DNA of 64,000 nucleotides from positions 562,463 to 626,462 of the forward strand of contig NZ_JNZD01000013.1 of assembly GCF_000725495.1 (NCBI RefSeq), written 5' to 3'. The stretch's first letter is position 1. Each line of letters begins with the position of its first letter. The translations under genes and the position numbers were made by a program. The DNA is from Streptomyces aureus. Its GTDB lineage: Bacteria > Actinomycetota > Actinomycetes > Streptomycetales > Streptomycetaceae. The notes beneath the pieces are model-generated. The model was given only the letters and a program-made list of their open reading frames with translations, was not told the origin of the DNA and searched no databases. This document shows positions 1 to 7,102 of the stretch, piece after piece.

Positions 1-2783
1 TTGTGGAACCAGTCGGGCAGGTGGTTGTTGGCGACCACGTAGCGGCTGGTGGCCAGGGCCTCGTACCACTGCGGGGACCACATGCGCACCGGTGTGGCGG
101 TCGGCGGGACCTGGACCTGGTCGTCGCGGACGACCCACAGGTGGTCGAGGGGGACGCCACGGCGCACCAGTTCCTCGTGCAGGGCGCGCGGGCTGTCCGA
201 GTACTGGGTGCCCTTGAACGCGTCCAGGAGGATCGCGGGGCGCACCTTGTCGCGGCGCGCCGCCGGATAGGCCTTGGTGCGCAGCAGCTTCTGGCGGTAC
301 GGGCCGCGGGCGTCGTCCGGCATGGCGGAGTGGACGAGCAGGGACAGCCGGTCGTAGGCCTCGGCCTGGAGCTCGTAGCGGCGTTCGGCCGCCTCGTACT
401 GAGCGGGGAAGGCGGGGACGATCTCCTGCTCGATCTTGAGCATGAGGTCGCCCAGCCGGTCCTCGCGGGCGACCGCGGACGGGTCCTGGCGGCGCAGGAA
501 GAAGTCCCAGCGTCCGGACGCGAGGGGGATGTCGCCGGCGAGGGTGCGCATGGCGGCCGGGGTCAGGACGGCCCGGAACGCGTCGCCGTCCCACTGGAGG
601 GGGACGGGGCGTTCGGCTCCGTGGGCCCGCGAGCGGACCACCAGGTGGGCGTCGCGGTACTCGCGCTCGGTGAGGCGGTCGGCGGCCAGGTAGCGGCCGG
701 TGACCTCCAGGGAGCCGTCCTCGTGCCAGGCGAAACCGGTCGCCGTCGGCAGGGTGGCGCGTTCGAAGAGCACCAGATAGCCGGAGCCGTTGCGGTGGAC
801 GACGACCTCGCGGTCGCCCTCGCGGGTCTGGAGCGGGGCGGGCAGGGGGTAGTGCCCGTCGGGGGTCTGCTCGGCGACCACCGGGTAGATGGTCATCTTG
901 CGGCCCTCGACGTGGAAGGTGGTCTTCCAGCCGTTGCTGCCCATGCTCCAGGACTGGGGCACGTCCACGCCGGACGCGGCGTCGGCGCGGTGTCCGGGCA
1001 CCAGGGCGTCCAGCGGGATCCGGGCGGTGAAGGTGCACCAGCCGTCGCCGCCGGGCAGGAAGCGGACGCCGGCGTCATGGCGTCCGGCGCCGCTCATGCT
1101 GGTGAAACGGAGCTTGCCCCACTCGGGCACCCGGGGACCGAGGTAGACGCCGCTGAGCTCCAGCTGGTCACCGGTGATCCGGTGGCCCGTGATCCGGCAG
1201 CGCACGACTTCCACCCGCAGCTTGAGCTTGCCCTGCAGAAACACGGGCAGCACGCGGGTGTTGCGGTCGACGTAGCGGTACGGCGGATTGGCGGCGGTTC
1301 CGGCGCCGCCGCGGCCGATGCCCCGGTAGCGGAACAGCCCGCGGCTCAGGACGCCGACGGCGACGTCCCAGGTGCCCTCGGTCCACTCGCCCTTGTGCTT
1401 GAGGCGCGTGGTGTCGATCTGGGTCTCGAAACCGGCCCAGTCGTAGCAGTAACGATTCTGCGCAGAGTGTTCGGTGGCCTGGGGCGCGTACGTCGTCTTC
1501 GCGGTGCCGAGGACCATCCGCCCCTGCTTCTTGTTGCGCAGGGCGACGGCCTTCACCGACATGTGCTTCTTGTGCACGTTGATGTAGCGGACGTACGCCG
1601 CGCCGGTGAGGGTGAGCTGATGGCCGTCGGGGCTCCAACGGGCGCCCTCCAGCGACCCGTGCAGCGAGAACTCCTTGTCCAGCCGGTAGGCCTTCTTGTC
1701 GAGGCCGACTTCCCGGTCGCCCAGGAAGGGGTAGTTCAGATAGCGGCGCAGACGCCGCTGGACGGGCATCGGACCGCCGCGCCGCTCGAAGCCGATGACC
1801 TCCAGCAGCTCGGCCAGCCGGCGCTCGCGCACCAGCAGCCACTTGATCCGGGCGTCGGCCGGCAGTCCGTCGATGATGGCGGGGTCCGCCTCGTCGAGGA
1901 ACTCGTTGGCCCACCGCATGAAGGCCTCGCGGTACTCCTCGTCGGCGTCCGGGAGCACCTTCAGGTGGAGCATCAGGTCGGACTTGAGGCAGGCGAGGTC
2001 GTACTTGCGCTTGCTCTCCTCGTAGAGCCGGGAGCGGCGTTCGGCGAGGAAGCGGCTCACGGACTGCACGGCGGCGACCCGGTCGCGCAGGTTGGACAGC
2101 TCGGTGTGCCGCTGGGTGATCGAGGGGGCGGCTCCGCCCTCGCGGCGGCGCCAGAAGTAGACGACGTCGGTGACGACGTCGACCTTGGCGGCCCGGAAGT
2201 GGGCGTACATGTTGACCCAGGAGTCCTCGTAGAGGACGCCCTCGGGGAACTTGATGAAGTGGCAGTCCCAGAAGGACCGCCGGAACAGCTTGTTCCACAC
2301 CGTCCGGTCGTAGATGAGCGCGTCGAACTTCGTGATGTGGGTGCCGCGCCGGTTCTTCTGCATCGGGCTCTGGTGCAGGGGCGACTGCCACTTCGTGGTG
2401 GAGTTCATCATCTGCACGTTGCCGGAGACGAAGTCCGAGCCGGACTCCTGCAGGGTGCGCGTCAGCAGTTCGTAGGTGTACTCGGGGATGACGTCGTCAC
2501 CGTCGACGAAGGCGATGAACTCGGCGCGTGGGTGCATGGCCCGCAGGCCGGTGTTCCGGGCGTGTCCGGGACCGTGCGCGTCCTGCCGGACGAGCCGGAA
2601 GCGCGGGTCGGCGGCGCAGAACTCGGCGGCGATACGTGTCGAACCGTCGGTGGAGCCGTCGTCGACGAGGATCACCTCGAAGTCGCGGAACGACTGACGC
2701 GCTATCGATTCCAGACACTCTGTGAGATAAGCCTCGACATTCTGGAACGGAACGACAACGCCGAGACGCGGATGATGCGTCAA
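1..2783 (-). CDS. Bifunctional family 2 glycosyltransferase / CDP-glycerol glycerophosphotransferase (partial, C-terminus off window)
   Basis: Likely builds a glycerol-phosphate or glycosylated wall polymer (teichoic-acid type) at the cytoplasmic face of the membrane. About 927 codons are visible with no stop before the window edge. The N-terminus is a GT-A family 2 domain: VVVPFQNVEAYL near residues 9-20, ILVDDGSTDGS, and a metal-binding FVDGDD near residue 100. The middle part is not recognised. At about residue 840 a Glyphos_transf (TagF-like) domain begins with ILLDAFKGTQYSDSPRAL and runs off the edge. The start is the TTG at 2783, chosen because AGGAG lies at 2789-2793, 5 nt upstream, and the GT2 fold begins right after it. 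It is divergent from the LCP gene, and the shared gap carries a PHO-box-like repeat. The family assignment is firm; the polymer made is inference. Confidence 0.9.
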   Translation of the reverse strand, partial: MTHHPRLGVVVPFQNVEAYLTECLESIARQSFRDFEVILVDDGSTDGSTRIAAEFCAADPRFRLVRQDAHGPGHARNTGLRAMHPRAEFIAFVDGDDVIPEYTYELLTRTLQESGSDFVSGNVQMMNSTTKWQSPLHQSPMQKNRRGTHITKFDALIYDRTVWNKLFRRSFWDCHFIKFPEGVLYEDSWVNMYAHFRAAKVDVVTDVVYFWRRREGGAAPSITQRHTELSNLRDRVAAVQSVSRFLAERRSRLYEESKRKYDLACLKSDLMLHLKVLPDADEEYREAFMRWANEFLDEADPAIIDGLPADARIKWLLVRERRLAELLEVIGFERRGGPMPVQRRLRRYLNYPFLGDREVGLDKKAYRLDKEFSLHGSLEGARWSPDGHQLTLTGAAYVRYINVHKKHMSVKAVALRNKKQGRMVLGTAKTTYAPQATEHSAQNRYCYDWAGFETQIDTTRLKHKGEWTEGTWDVAVGVLSRGLFRYRGIGRGGAGTAANPPYRYVDRNTRVLPVFLQGKLKLRVEVVRCRITGHRITGDQLELSGVYLGPRVPEWGKLRFTSMSGAGRHDAGVRFLPGGDGWCTFTARIPLDALVPGHRADAASGVDVPQSWSMGSNGWKTTFHVEGRKMTIYPVVAEQTPDGHYPLPAPLQTREGDREVVVHRNGSGYLVLFERATLPTATGFAWHEDGSLEVTGRYLAADRLTEREYRDAHLVVRSRAHGAERPVPLQWDGDAFRAVLTPAAMRTLAGDIPLASGRWDFFLRRQDPSAVAREDRLGDLMLKIEQEIVPAFPAQYEAAERRYELQAEAYDRLSLLVHSAMPDDARGPYRQKLLRTKAYPAARRDKVRPAILLDAFKGTQYSDSPRALHEELVRRGVPLDHLWVVRDDQVQVPPTATPVRMWSPQWYEALATSRYVVANNHLPDWFH

Positions 2784-2987
2784 TTTGACTCCTACCGAGA
2801 CAACTCACCCAGTGAGTTCATCGATCAGCTGACACTGGGCACCCCCGTGACCCGGCGGATCCGCGGCCCCTGCCGCGCGACGACCACCGTCCCGTGAGCT
2901 CGGACACGAGCCCCCTCCACCCGATGATCACAGGACCTGCACATTCTTAGCCAAGGTTCCCGCTGAGTCAACGAGAGGCAACGTGGC

Positions 2988-3009
2988 GTTCACCTGAGGT
3001 TCAACGAGA
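2988..3009 (+). promoter_or_regulatory. PHO-box-like direct repeat (PhoP site candidate)
   Basis: Two consecutive 11-nt units read GTTCACCTGAG and GTTCAACGAGA. The known Streptomyces PhoP operator consists of 11-nt direct repeat units whose conserved part is GTTCACC; the first unit matches exactly and the second differs by one base (GTTCAAC). It lies 13 nt upstream of the candidate -35 of the LCP gene, a position suited to activation. Binding is inferred. Confidence 0.65.
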
Positions 3010-3022
3010 AGCCATCCCCCTG

Positions 3023-3051
3023 TAAAACGCGCTCGTCAGGGCACCTATAGT
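3023..3051 (+). promoter_or_regulatory. Candidate promoter of the LCP gene
   Basis: TATAGT at 3046-3051 is a good -10 hexamer (TANNNT). Seventeen bases upstream is TAAAAC (3023-3028), a poor -35. A strong -10 with a weak -35 behind a PHO-box-like repeat suggests an activator-dependent promoter. The predicted 5' leader is about 90 nt. Confidence 0.5.
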
Positions 3052-3146
3052 TCGCACTGCACCGCTTCGTTCCCGTCGGGCCGGCTCCCCCTCCCGGACC
3101 CCACAACTCCGCTCGCGCGGAGCCCGTGAGGAGAGGACCCCACCCC

Positions 3147-4256
3147 ATGACGTACAACGCCCTGCCCGAAAAGCGGCCCGGCGACGAGACGCACGGCACC
3201 GGACGGCGCGGCACCGGACGGCGCGGCACCGGGCCACGCCGGAGGCGCCGCGGACGCATCGTCCTGCTGACGCTCCTGGTCCTGCTGCTGACCGCCGGTG
3301 GCACCGCCTACTGGCTCTACAGCGACCTGGACGGCAACATCAAGGGCGTCGACCTCGACGAGGCGCTCGGCGACGACCGGCCCGAGAAGCTGCCCACCTC
3401 GGGGCAGAACATCCTGGTCCTCGGCTCCGACTCGCGCGCCGGCGCGAACGCGGCGCTCAAGACGGGTCGTGTCTCCGGGGCGCGGTCCGACACCGCCCTG
3501 GTGATGCACATACCCGAGGGCCGGCAGAAGGCCTTCGCGGTCAGCATCCCGCGCGACACCCTGGTCACCCGCCCCGAGTGCACCCGGGCGGACGGCACGA
3601 AGGTGCCCTCCGCACAGCGGGTCATGTTCAACTCCATCTACTCCCAGGTCGGTTCGGCCTGCGTGGTGAAGACCGTGGAGAAGATCTCCGGGATCCGCAT
3701 GGACCACTACATGGAGATCGACTTCGCCGGCTTCAAGGGCCTGGTGGACGCGATAGGCGGCGTGACCGTCACCGTCGACAAGGACATCCACGACACCTCC
3801 AGCGGCCTCGACCTGACCGCCGGGACACACCGGCTGGACGGCACGCAGTCGCTGGAGTTCGTACGGACCCGGCACGGCATCGGCGACGGCAGCGACCTCG
3901 GACGCATCGGGCTGCAGCAGCGGTTCCTGACCGCGCTGCTCTCCGAGATCAAGAAGCAGGACCTGCTGGGCAGCCCCGCCAAGACCTACCGGATCGCCGA
4001 CAGTCTGACCCGGGCGCTCACCACCGACTCCGACCTCGCCTCGCTCTCGGCGCTGGCCGACTTCGGCCGGAGCATGAACGGCGTCGACCCGTCCACCATG
4101 GAGACGATCATGCTCCCGGTGGCGTACGACAGGATCGACCCCAACCGCGTGGTGGCCGCCGAACCAGGGGCCTCGAAGCTGTGGAAGGCCCTGCGCACCG
4201 ACTCCGCGATCCCCGAGTCGGCGAAGAAGTCGCCCGCCACGGGCGGGAGTTCCTGA
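3147..4256 (+). CDS. LytR-CpsA-Psr (LCP) family glycopolymer ligase
   Basis: LCP proteins transfer undecaprenyl-linked anionic glycopolymers onto peptidoglycan outside the membrane. The protein has 369 aa. A basic cytosolic head with a three-fold GTGRRGTG-type repeat (residues about 15-38) is followed by a membrane helix (RIVLLTLLVLLLTAGGTAYW). The LCP domain follows: NILVLGSDSRAG, a variant of the usual GxDSR, then RSDTALVMHI, SIPRDTLV with the catalytic Arg, and EFVRTRHGIGDGSDLGRIGLQQ. The ATG at 3147 is chosen because GAGGAGAGGA (3128-3137) sits 9 nt upstream; a GTG at 3126 would place this sequence inside the coding region. The divergent neighbour makes a glycerol-phosphate type polymer, so this enzyme may attach that product. 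The family call is firm; the substrate is inferred. Confidence 0.93.
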   Translation: MTYNALPEKRPGDETHGTGRRGTGRRGTGPRRRRRGRIVLLTLLVLLLTAGGTAYWLYSDLDGNIKGVDLDEALGDDRPEKLPTSGQNILVLGSDSRAGANAALKTGRVSGARSDTALVMHIPEGRQKAFAVSIPRDTLVTRPECTRADGTKVPSAQRVMFNSIYSQVGSACVVKTVEKISGIRMDHYMEIDFAGFKGLVDAIGGVTVTVDKDIHDTSSGLDLTAGTHRLDGTQSLEFVRTRHGIGDGSDLGRIGLQQRFLTALLSEIKKQDLLGSPAKTYRIADSLTRALTTDSDLASLSALADFGRSMNGVDPSTMETIMLPVAYDRIDPNRVVAAEPGASKLWKALRTDSAIPESAKKSPATGGSS

Positions 4257-4261
4257 CCTGC

Positions 4262-4311
4262 GGACACGGGCCCGGCCGCTGCCTCGACAGGTGGCGGCCG
4301 GGCCCGTGTCC
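4262..4311 (+). terminator. Terminator hairpin after the LCP gene
   Basis: A perfect 18-bp GC-rich stem (4262-4279 pairing with 4294-4311) with a 14-nt loop begins 5 nt after the LCP stop. The next gene is convergent and ends at 4423, so the hairpin could stop transcription from both sides. Confidence 0.85.
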
Positions 4312-4422
4312 ATGGACGGCGGTGCCGGGCCGGACGCCGGGCGGTGTGGGACCGCAGGCGGTGTCCGGCCGCTCGCCGGGTGGTCCGGACCGCCGACGGT
4401 GACGGCCGCTCGCCGGGCGGTC

Positions 4423-5439
4423 TCAGACCGCTCGCCAGGCCTCCAGCGCGATCCCGGGCTCGTCCTTGCGCCGGGTGACGCGGAGTTCGCCGGTCCCCGG
4501 GGAGAGCGTCGCGGCGACCACCCGGCCCTTCTCGTCCTCGGCCAGCGACAGCAGGGCGTCGGCGGGGAGTTCGGGCCCCGACTCCGTCCACCACGCGCCC
4601 GCCGACTCGTCCTCCGTCGGGTAGGCCGCGAAGGCCACCCGGCCGCTCGCCGCGCGCTGGGCGAGCAACGTGCAGTCGTGGCCGTCGAGTTCACAGCGGA
4701 TGACCCGGACGGGGCCGGGGCCGGCCGAGGCGAGCAGGGCCACGGGCCTGGTGCCGGGGCGCCAGGCGCACACGTCGCCGGACTTGTCGGTGAAGAAGAG
4801 CGTGGTGGAAGCGGCGGAGGTCGCCAGCGCCTGGAGGGTGTCCGGGCGCACCGGTGCCTCCAGCGCCTCGTCCAGGGCAGGAACCGCGCCCGGCTCCTCC
4901 TGGCTCCAGTGCAACAGCCCGCCGGTGACGGCCGCGTACAGCTCGACACGGCCCGACGTCCCCGTCACGGCCGCCAGGTCTCCCCGGACGTCATGGCCCT
5001 TGAGGTCGTGCCAGGGCCCCCAGCCGCCCTTCTCCTTCTGGGCGGTCATGCCGACCCCGCCGCTCGCGTTGCGCACGAAGACATGGGCGCGCCCCTGGGC
5101 GTCGACCGCGACGGCCGGATTGCCCGTCCGGTCCCCGCTGCGGTCGGGGTGCCCGATGGGGTTCCAGTCGAGGGCGGCGAGGTCCGGCCGGAAATGGGTC
5201 GAGTGGACGAGGCCCGACTGGCCCTTGACCGTCGGCCGCCAGGAGACCAGATGGGTGTAGCGGTCCGGCCCCTGGCCCAGGGCCAGTACGGAGTGCAGAC
5301 GCTGGTCGCCGCCCACGGTGCGGGGCGGGTCCCAGGGGCCTCCGGGTCCGTGCTCCGCCCGGCAGCGGACGGTGGCCTCCGACAGCAGGTAGGCGCTGAG
5401 CCTGCCGTCGCGACCGCGTATGAGCCAGTCGACGTTCAC
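4423..5439 (-). CDS. Hypothetical beta-propeller-like protein (338 aa)
   Basis: Not assigned to a named family with confidence. The sequence has repeated short strands ending in W or Y with Gly/Asp turns (HLVSWRPT, GPWHDLKG, LYAAVTGGLLHWS, DVCAWRPG), as in PLL/tachylectin-like or sialidase-like propellers. There is no signal peptide or membrane helix, so it is probably cytosolic or exported by an unknown route. The GTG start at 5439 has AAGGTGA about 4 nt upstream. It is transcribed toward the LCP gene and is separated by 85 nt from the upstream NlpC/P60 gene on the same strand, so it may be the last gene of the polyglutamate-type operon. Function unknown. Confidence 0.75.
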   Translation of the reverse strand: MNVDWLIRGRDGRLSAYLLSEATVRCRAEHGPGGPWDPPRTVGGDQRLHSVLALGQGPDRYTHLVSWRPTVKGQSGLVHSTHFRPDLAALDWNPIGHPDRSGDRTGNPAVAVDAQGRAHVFVRNASGGVGMTAQKEKGGWGPWHDLKGHDVRGDLAAVTGTSGRVELYAAVTGGLLHWSQEEPGAVPALDEALEAPVRPDTLQALATSAASTTLFFTDKSGDVCAWRPGTRPVALLASAGPGPVRVIRCELDGHDCTLLAQRAASGRVAFAAYPTEDESAGAWWTESGPELPADALLSLAEDEKGRVVAATLSPGTGELRVTRRKDEPGIALEAWRAV

Positions 5440-5524
5440 CGCTTCACCTTAGTCGCCGGCGGCTGACCCGGTGATCCGGGGCGGGCCGCCCGCGAGGGCG
5501 CGCGCGCCCGCCCCCGTCAGCGGT

Positions 5525-6583
5525 TCACAGACGCTTGGCGCTGCGCAGCAGCTGGGCGTAGAAGCCGTTGCCGTCGATGCGGGAGGCTCCGCCCTTGTCG
5601 CCCATGGTCGGCCCGTTGACCTCCTTGCGGCTGGAGATGAAGACGCGGTGGCCGTCGGTGTCCACGCCGAGGTACATGGCGACGTGGTCGATGTGGTTGC
5701 CGGTGCGGTGGTCCATCTTGAAGAAGAGGAGGTCACCGGGCTGGACCACGTCGATGTTCTTGGGGCGCGTGTACCAGGGCGAGGGACCGGTGATCTTCAG
5801 GATGTCGACGCCGATCTTGGAGCGGGCCATGCCGTCGGCGCTGCGCGGGAGCCCGTCGCCGGAGGTGTTCGTCGCCATCAGGGGATAGCGGGCCCGGTAG
5901 CCCCAGATCATCCGCATGAACCCGGAGCAGTCCAGGGCGCGGTAGCGCTCCTTGCGCGCCACCATCGAGGTGCCGTCGCGGAAGGTGTAGTTGATGCCCA
6001 GGTAGTCGTAGAAGTCGTTCTGCTCGAGGCGGTCGACGCCGTCCTCCTTGAACGGGCCGAAGACCGCGTCGCCCGCGTACGGGACGCCCTCGTCGTCCTT
6101 CTTCACCGGTGCGCCGTCGACGTACTGGAAGGCGATGGCGAAGATGTCGTCGGCCTGGCTGCCGTAGTACTCCTTGAACCAGTCCTTGAACCACTTCTCC
6201 TTCTCGGCCCCCTGGCGCCAGGCCTCCGGCATCAGGCGCACCCAGTCCTGGGTCATCACCCGGCTCTGGGTGTTGGCCGGCTCGGTGAAGGTGCGCGAGG
6301 GGCCCCGCAGGGTCGCGGTGCGGGCTCCGTCGGTGAAGGTGGCGAGGATGTCGCCGTTCTCGCCGCGCAGCACGGAGCGCGTCGGGTTGTTCAGGCGCTC
6401 CCAGGTCTGCTTGCCGGTGGCCTTGCCCGAGTTCTCGAGGTCGGGCTTGTCCGTGACGGCCTGCACGGCCGGGACCTTCGCGTCCTCGTCCTTGCGGAGT
6501 TCGAAGGTGAAGAAGGCGCTGCCCGCGAGCAGCGCGATGACCGTGGCAGCGTGGAGGACGGGACGGCCTTTGCGCTTCGGCAT
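5525..6583 (-). CDS. NlpC/P60-type cysteine hydrolase with N-terminal signal anchor
   Basis: NlpC/P60 enzymes cleave amide bonds next to D- or gamma-glutamyl residues, in peptidoglycan stem peptides or in poly-gamma-glutamate. The protein has 352 aa. A basic head and helix (RPVLHAATVIALLAGSAFFTF, residues 7-27) imply extracytoplasmic location. A region of about 180 aa of unknown fold follows. The catalytic domain has RALDCSGFMRMIWGYR with the presumed nucleophile Cys219, and NHIDHVAMYLG with the His near 297-300. It lies 36 nt after pgsC in the same orientation. That position suggests it trims, releases or attaches the glutamate polymer, but murein hydrolysis is the alternative. The catalytic call is good; the substrate is inference. 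Confidence 0.85.
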   Translation of the reverse strand: MPKRKGRPVLHAATVIALLAGSAFFTFELRKDEDAKVPAVQAVTDKPDLENSGKATGKQTWERLNNPTRSVLRGENGDILATFTDGARTATLRGPSRTFTEPANTQSRVMTQDWVRLMPEAWRQGAEKEKWFKDWFKEYYGSQADDIFAIAFQYVDGAPVKKDDEGVPYAGDAVFGPFKEDGVDRLEQNDFYDYLGINYTFRDGTSMVARKERYRALDCSGFMRMIWGYRARYPLMATNTSGDGLPRSADGMARSKIGVDILKITGPSPWYTRPKNIDVVQPGDLLFFKMDHRTGNHIDHVAMYLGVDTDGHRVFISSRKEVNGPTMGDKGGASRIDGNGFYAQLLRSAKRL

Positions 6584-6619
6584 GGTGACGGCTCCAGGGG
6601 TACGGAAAGAACGGGTGTG

Positions 6620-7102
6620 TCAGGCGGAGGGCATGGCGCCGAGGAGGATTCCGGCGGTCAGCACGACGTAGGTGGCGAGCGTGACCGTGCCGGTCGACAG
6701 CAGGGTGGCCCCCTTGGGCTGACGCACCAGCTGGTAACCGACGAGACCGGGGACGATGAAGCCCAGGGTCTGGTTGGCGTAGAGCAGCGGGAACTCCATC
6801 TGGAGCACGATGATCACGGTGGCCTGGATCAGCACGCCGCTCAGCACGACGGCCGCGAACAGCCGCTTGCCGTAGAGGATCACGAAGCGCTGGAGCAGCA
6901 GCGTGGTGACGTACGTCAGCACGGTCACGCCGACGACGAGCGCGGCGCGCTGGAGGTCCTCGATGAGGGTCAGTGCCAGCCAGCCCGGGGTGATCATGCC
7001 GCCGGGCGAGAGGTTGGTCGTGAGGTAGCAGATCAGCGAGAACATCAGGCCCAGGCCGATGCCGATCGCGGCGATCTCGGGGGTGAGGACGGAGGGGATC
7101 AA
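6620..7102 (-). CDS. pgsC: PgsC/CapC-like membrane subunit of poly-gamma-glutamate synthase
   Basis: PgsC is the small integral membrane partner of the PgsB ligase and is needed for polymer synthesis or export. The protein has about 160 aa and some five hydrophobic helices. The N-terminal block LTPEIAAIGIGLGLMFSLICYL and the PGGMITPGWLAL motif are typical of the family, whose usual length is about 150 aa. The start chosen is TTG at 7102: AGGAG at 7110-7114 lies 7 nt upstream, and the TTG overlaps the pgsB stop as TTGA, a sign of translational coupling. An ATG at 7126 would add eight residues and lacks a ribosome site. Family assignment is strong; that the product is poly-gamma-glutamate in this organism is unproven. 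Confidence 0.87.
   Translation of the reverse strand: MIPSVLTPEIAAIGIGLGLMFSLICYLTTNLSPGGMITPGWLALTLIEDLQRAALVVGVTVLTYVTTLLLQRFVILYGKRLFAAVVLSGVLIQATVIIVLQMEFPLLYANQTLGFIVPGLVGYQLVRQPKGATLLSTGTVTLATYVVLTAGILLGAMPSA

Larger units (their letters stand above)
2784..3146. other. Divergent intergenic region between the wall-polymer transferase and the LCP gene
   Basis: This 363-nt gap has no coding frame that I trust. It holds the PHO-box-like direct repeat and a candidate promoter, both reading toward the LCP gene. The part next to the transferase start is relatively AT-rich. I see no hairpin terminator, as expected between divergent genes. Confidence 0.7.

Noticed and set aside
3..2897. 964-codon open frame on the plus strand
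   Set aside because: It lies opposite the glycosyltransferase gene; its composition (VG/AL/RG-rich with no domain motif) is the usual antisense shadow of high-GC coding DNA.
3045..4949. 634-codon minus-strand frame over the LCP gene
   Set aside because: It spans the LCP gene, its terminator and part of the propeller gene, has no motif and no ribosome site.
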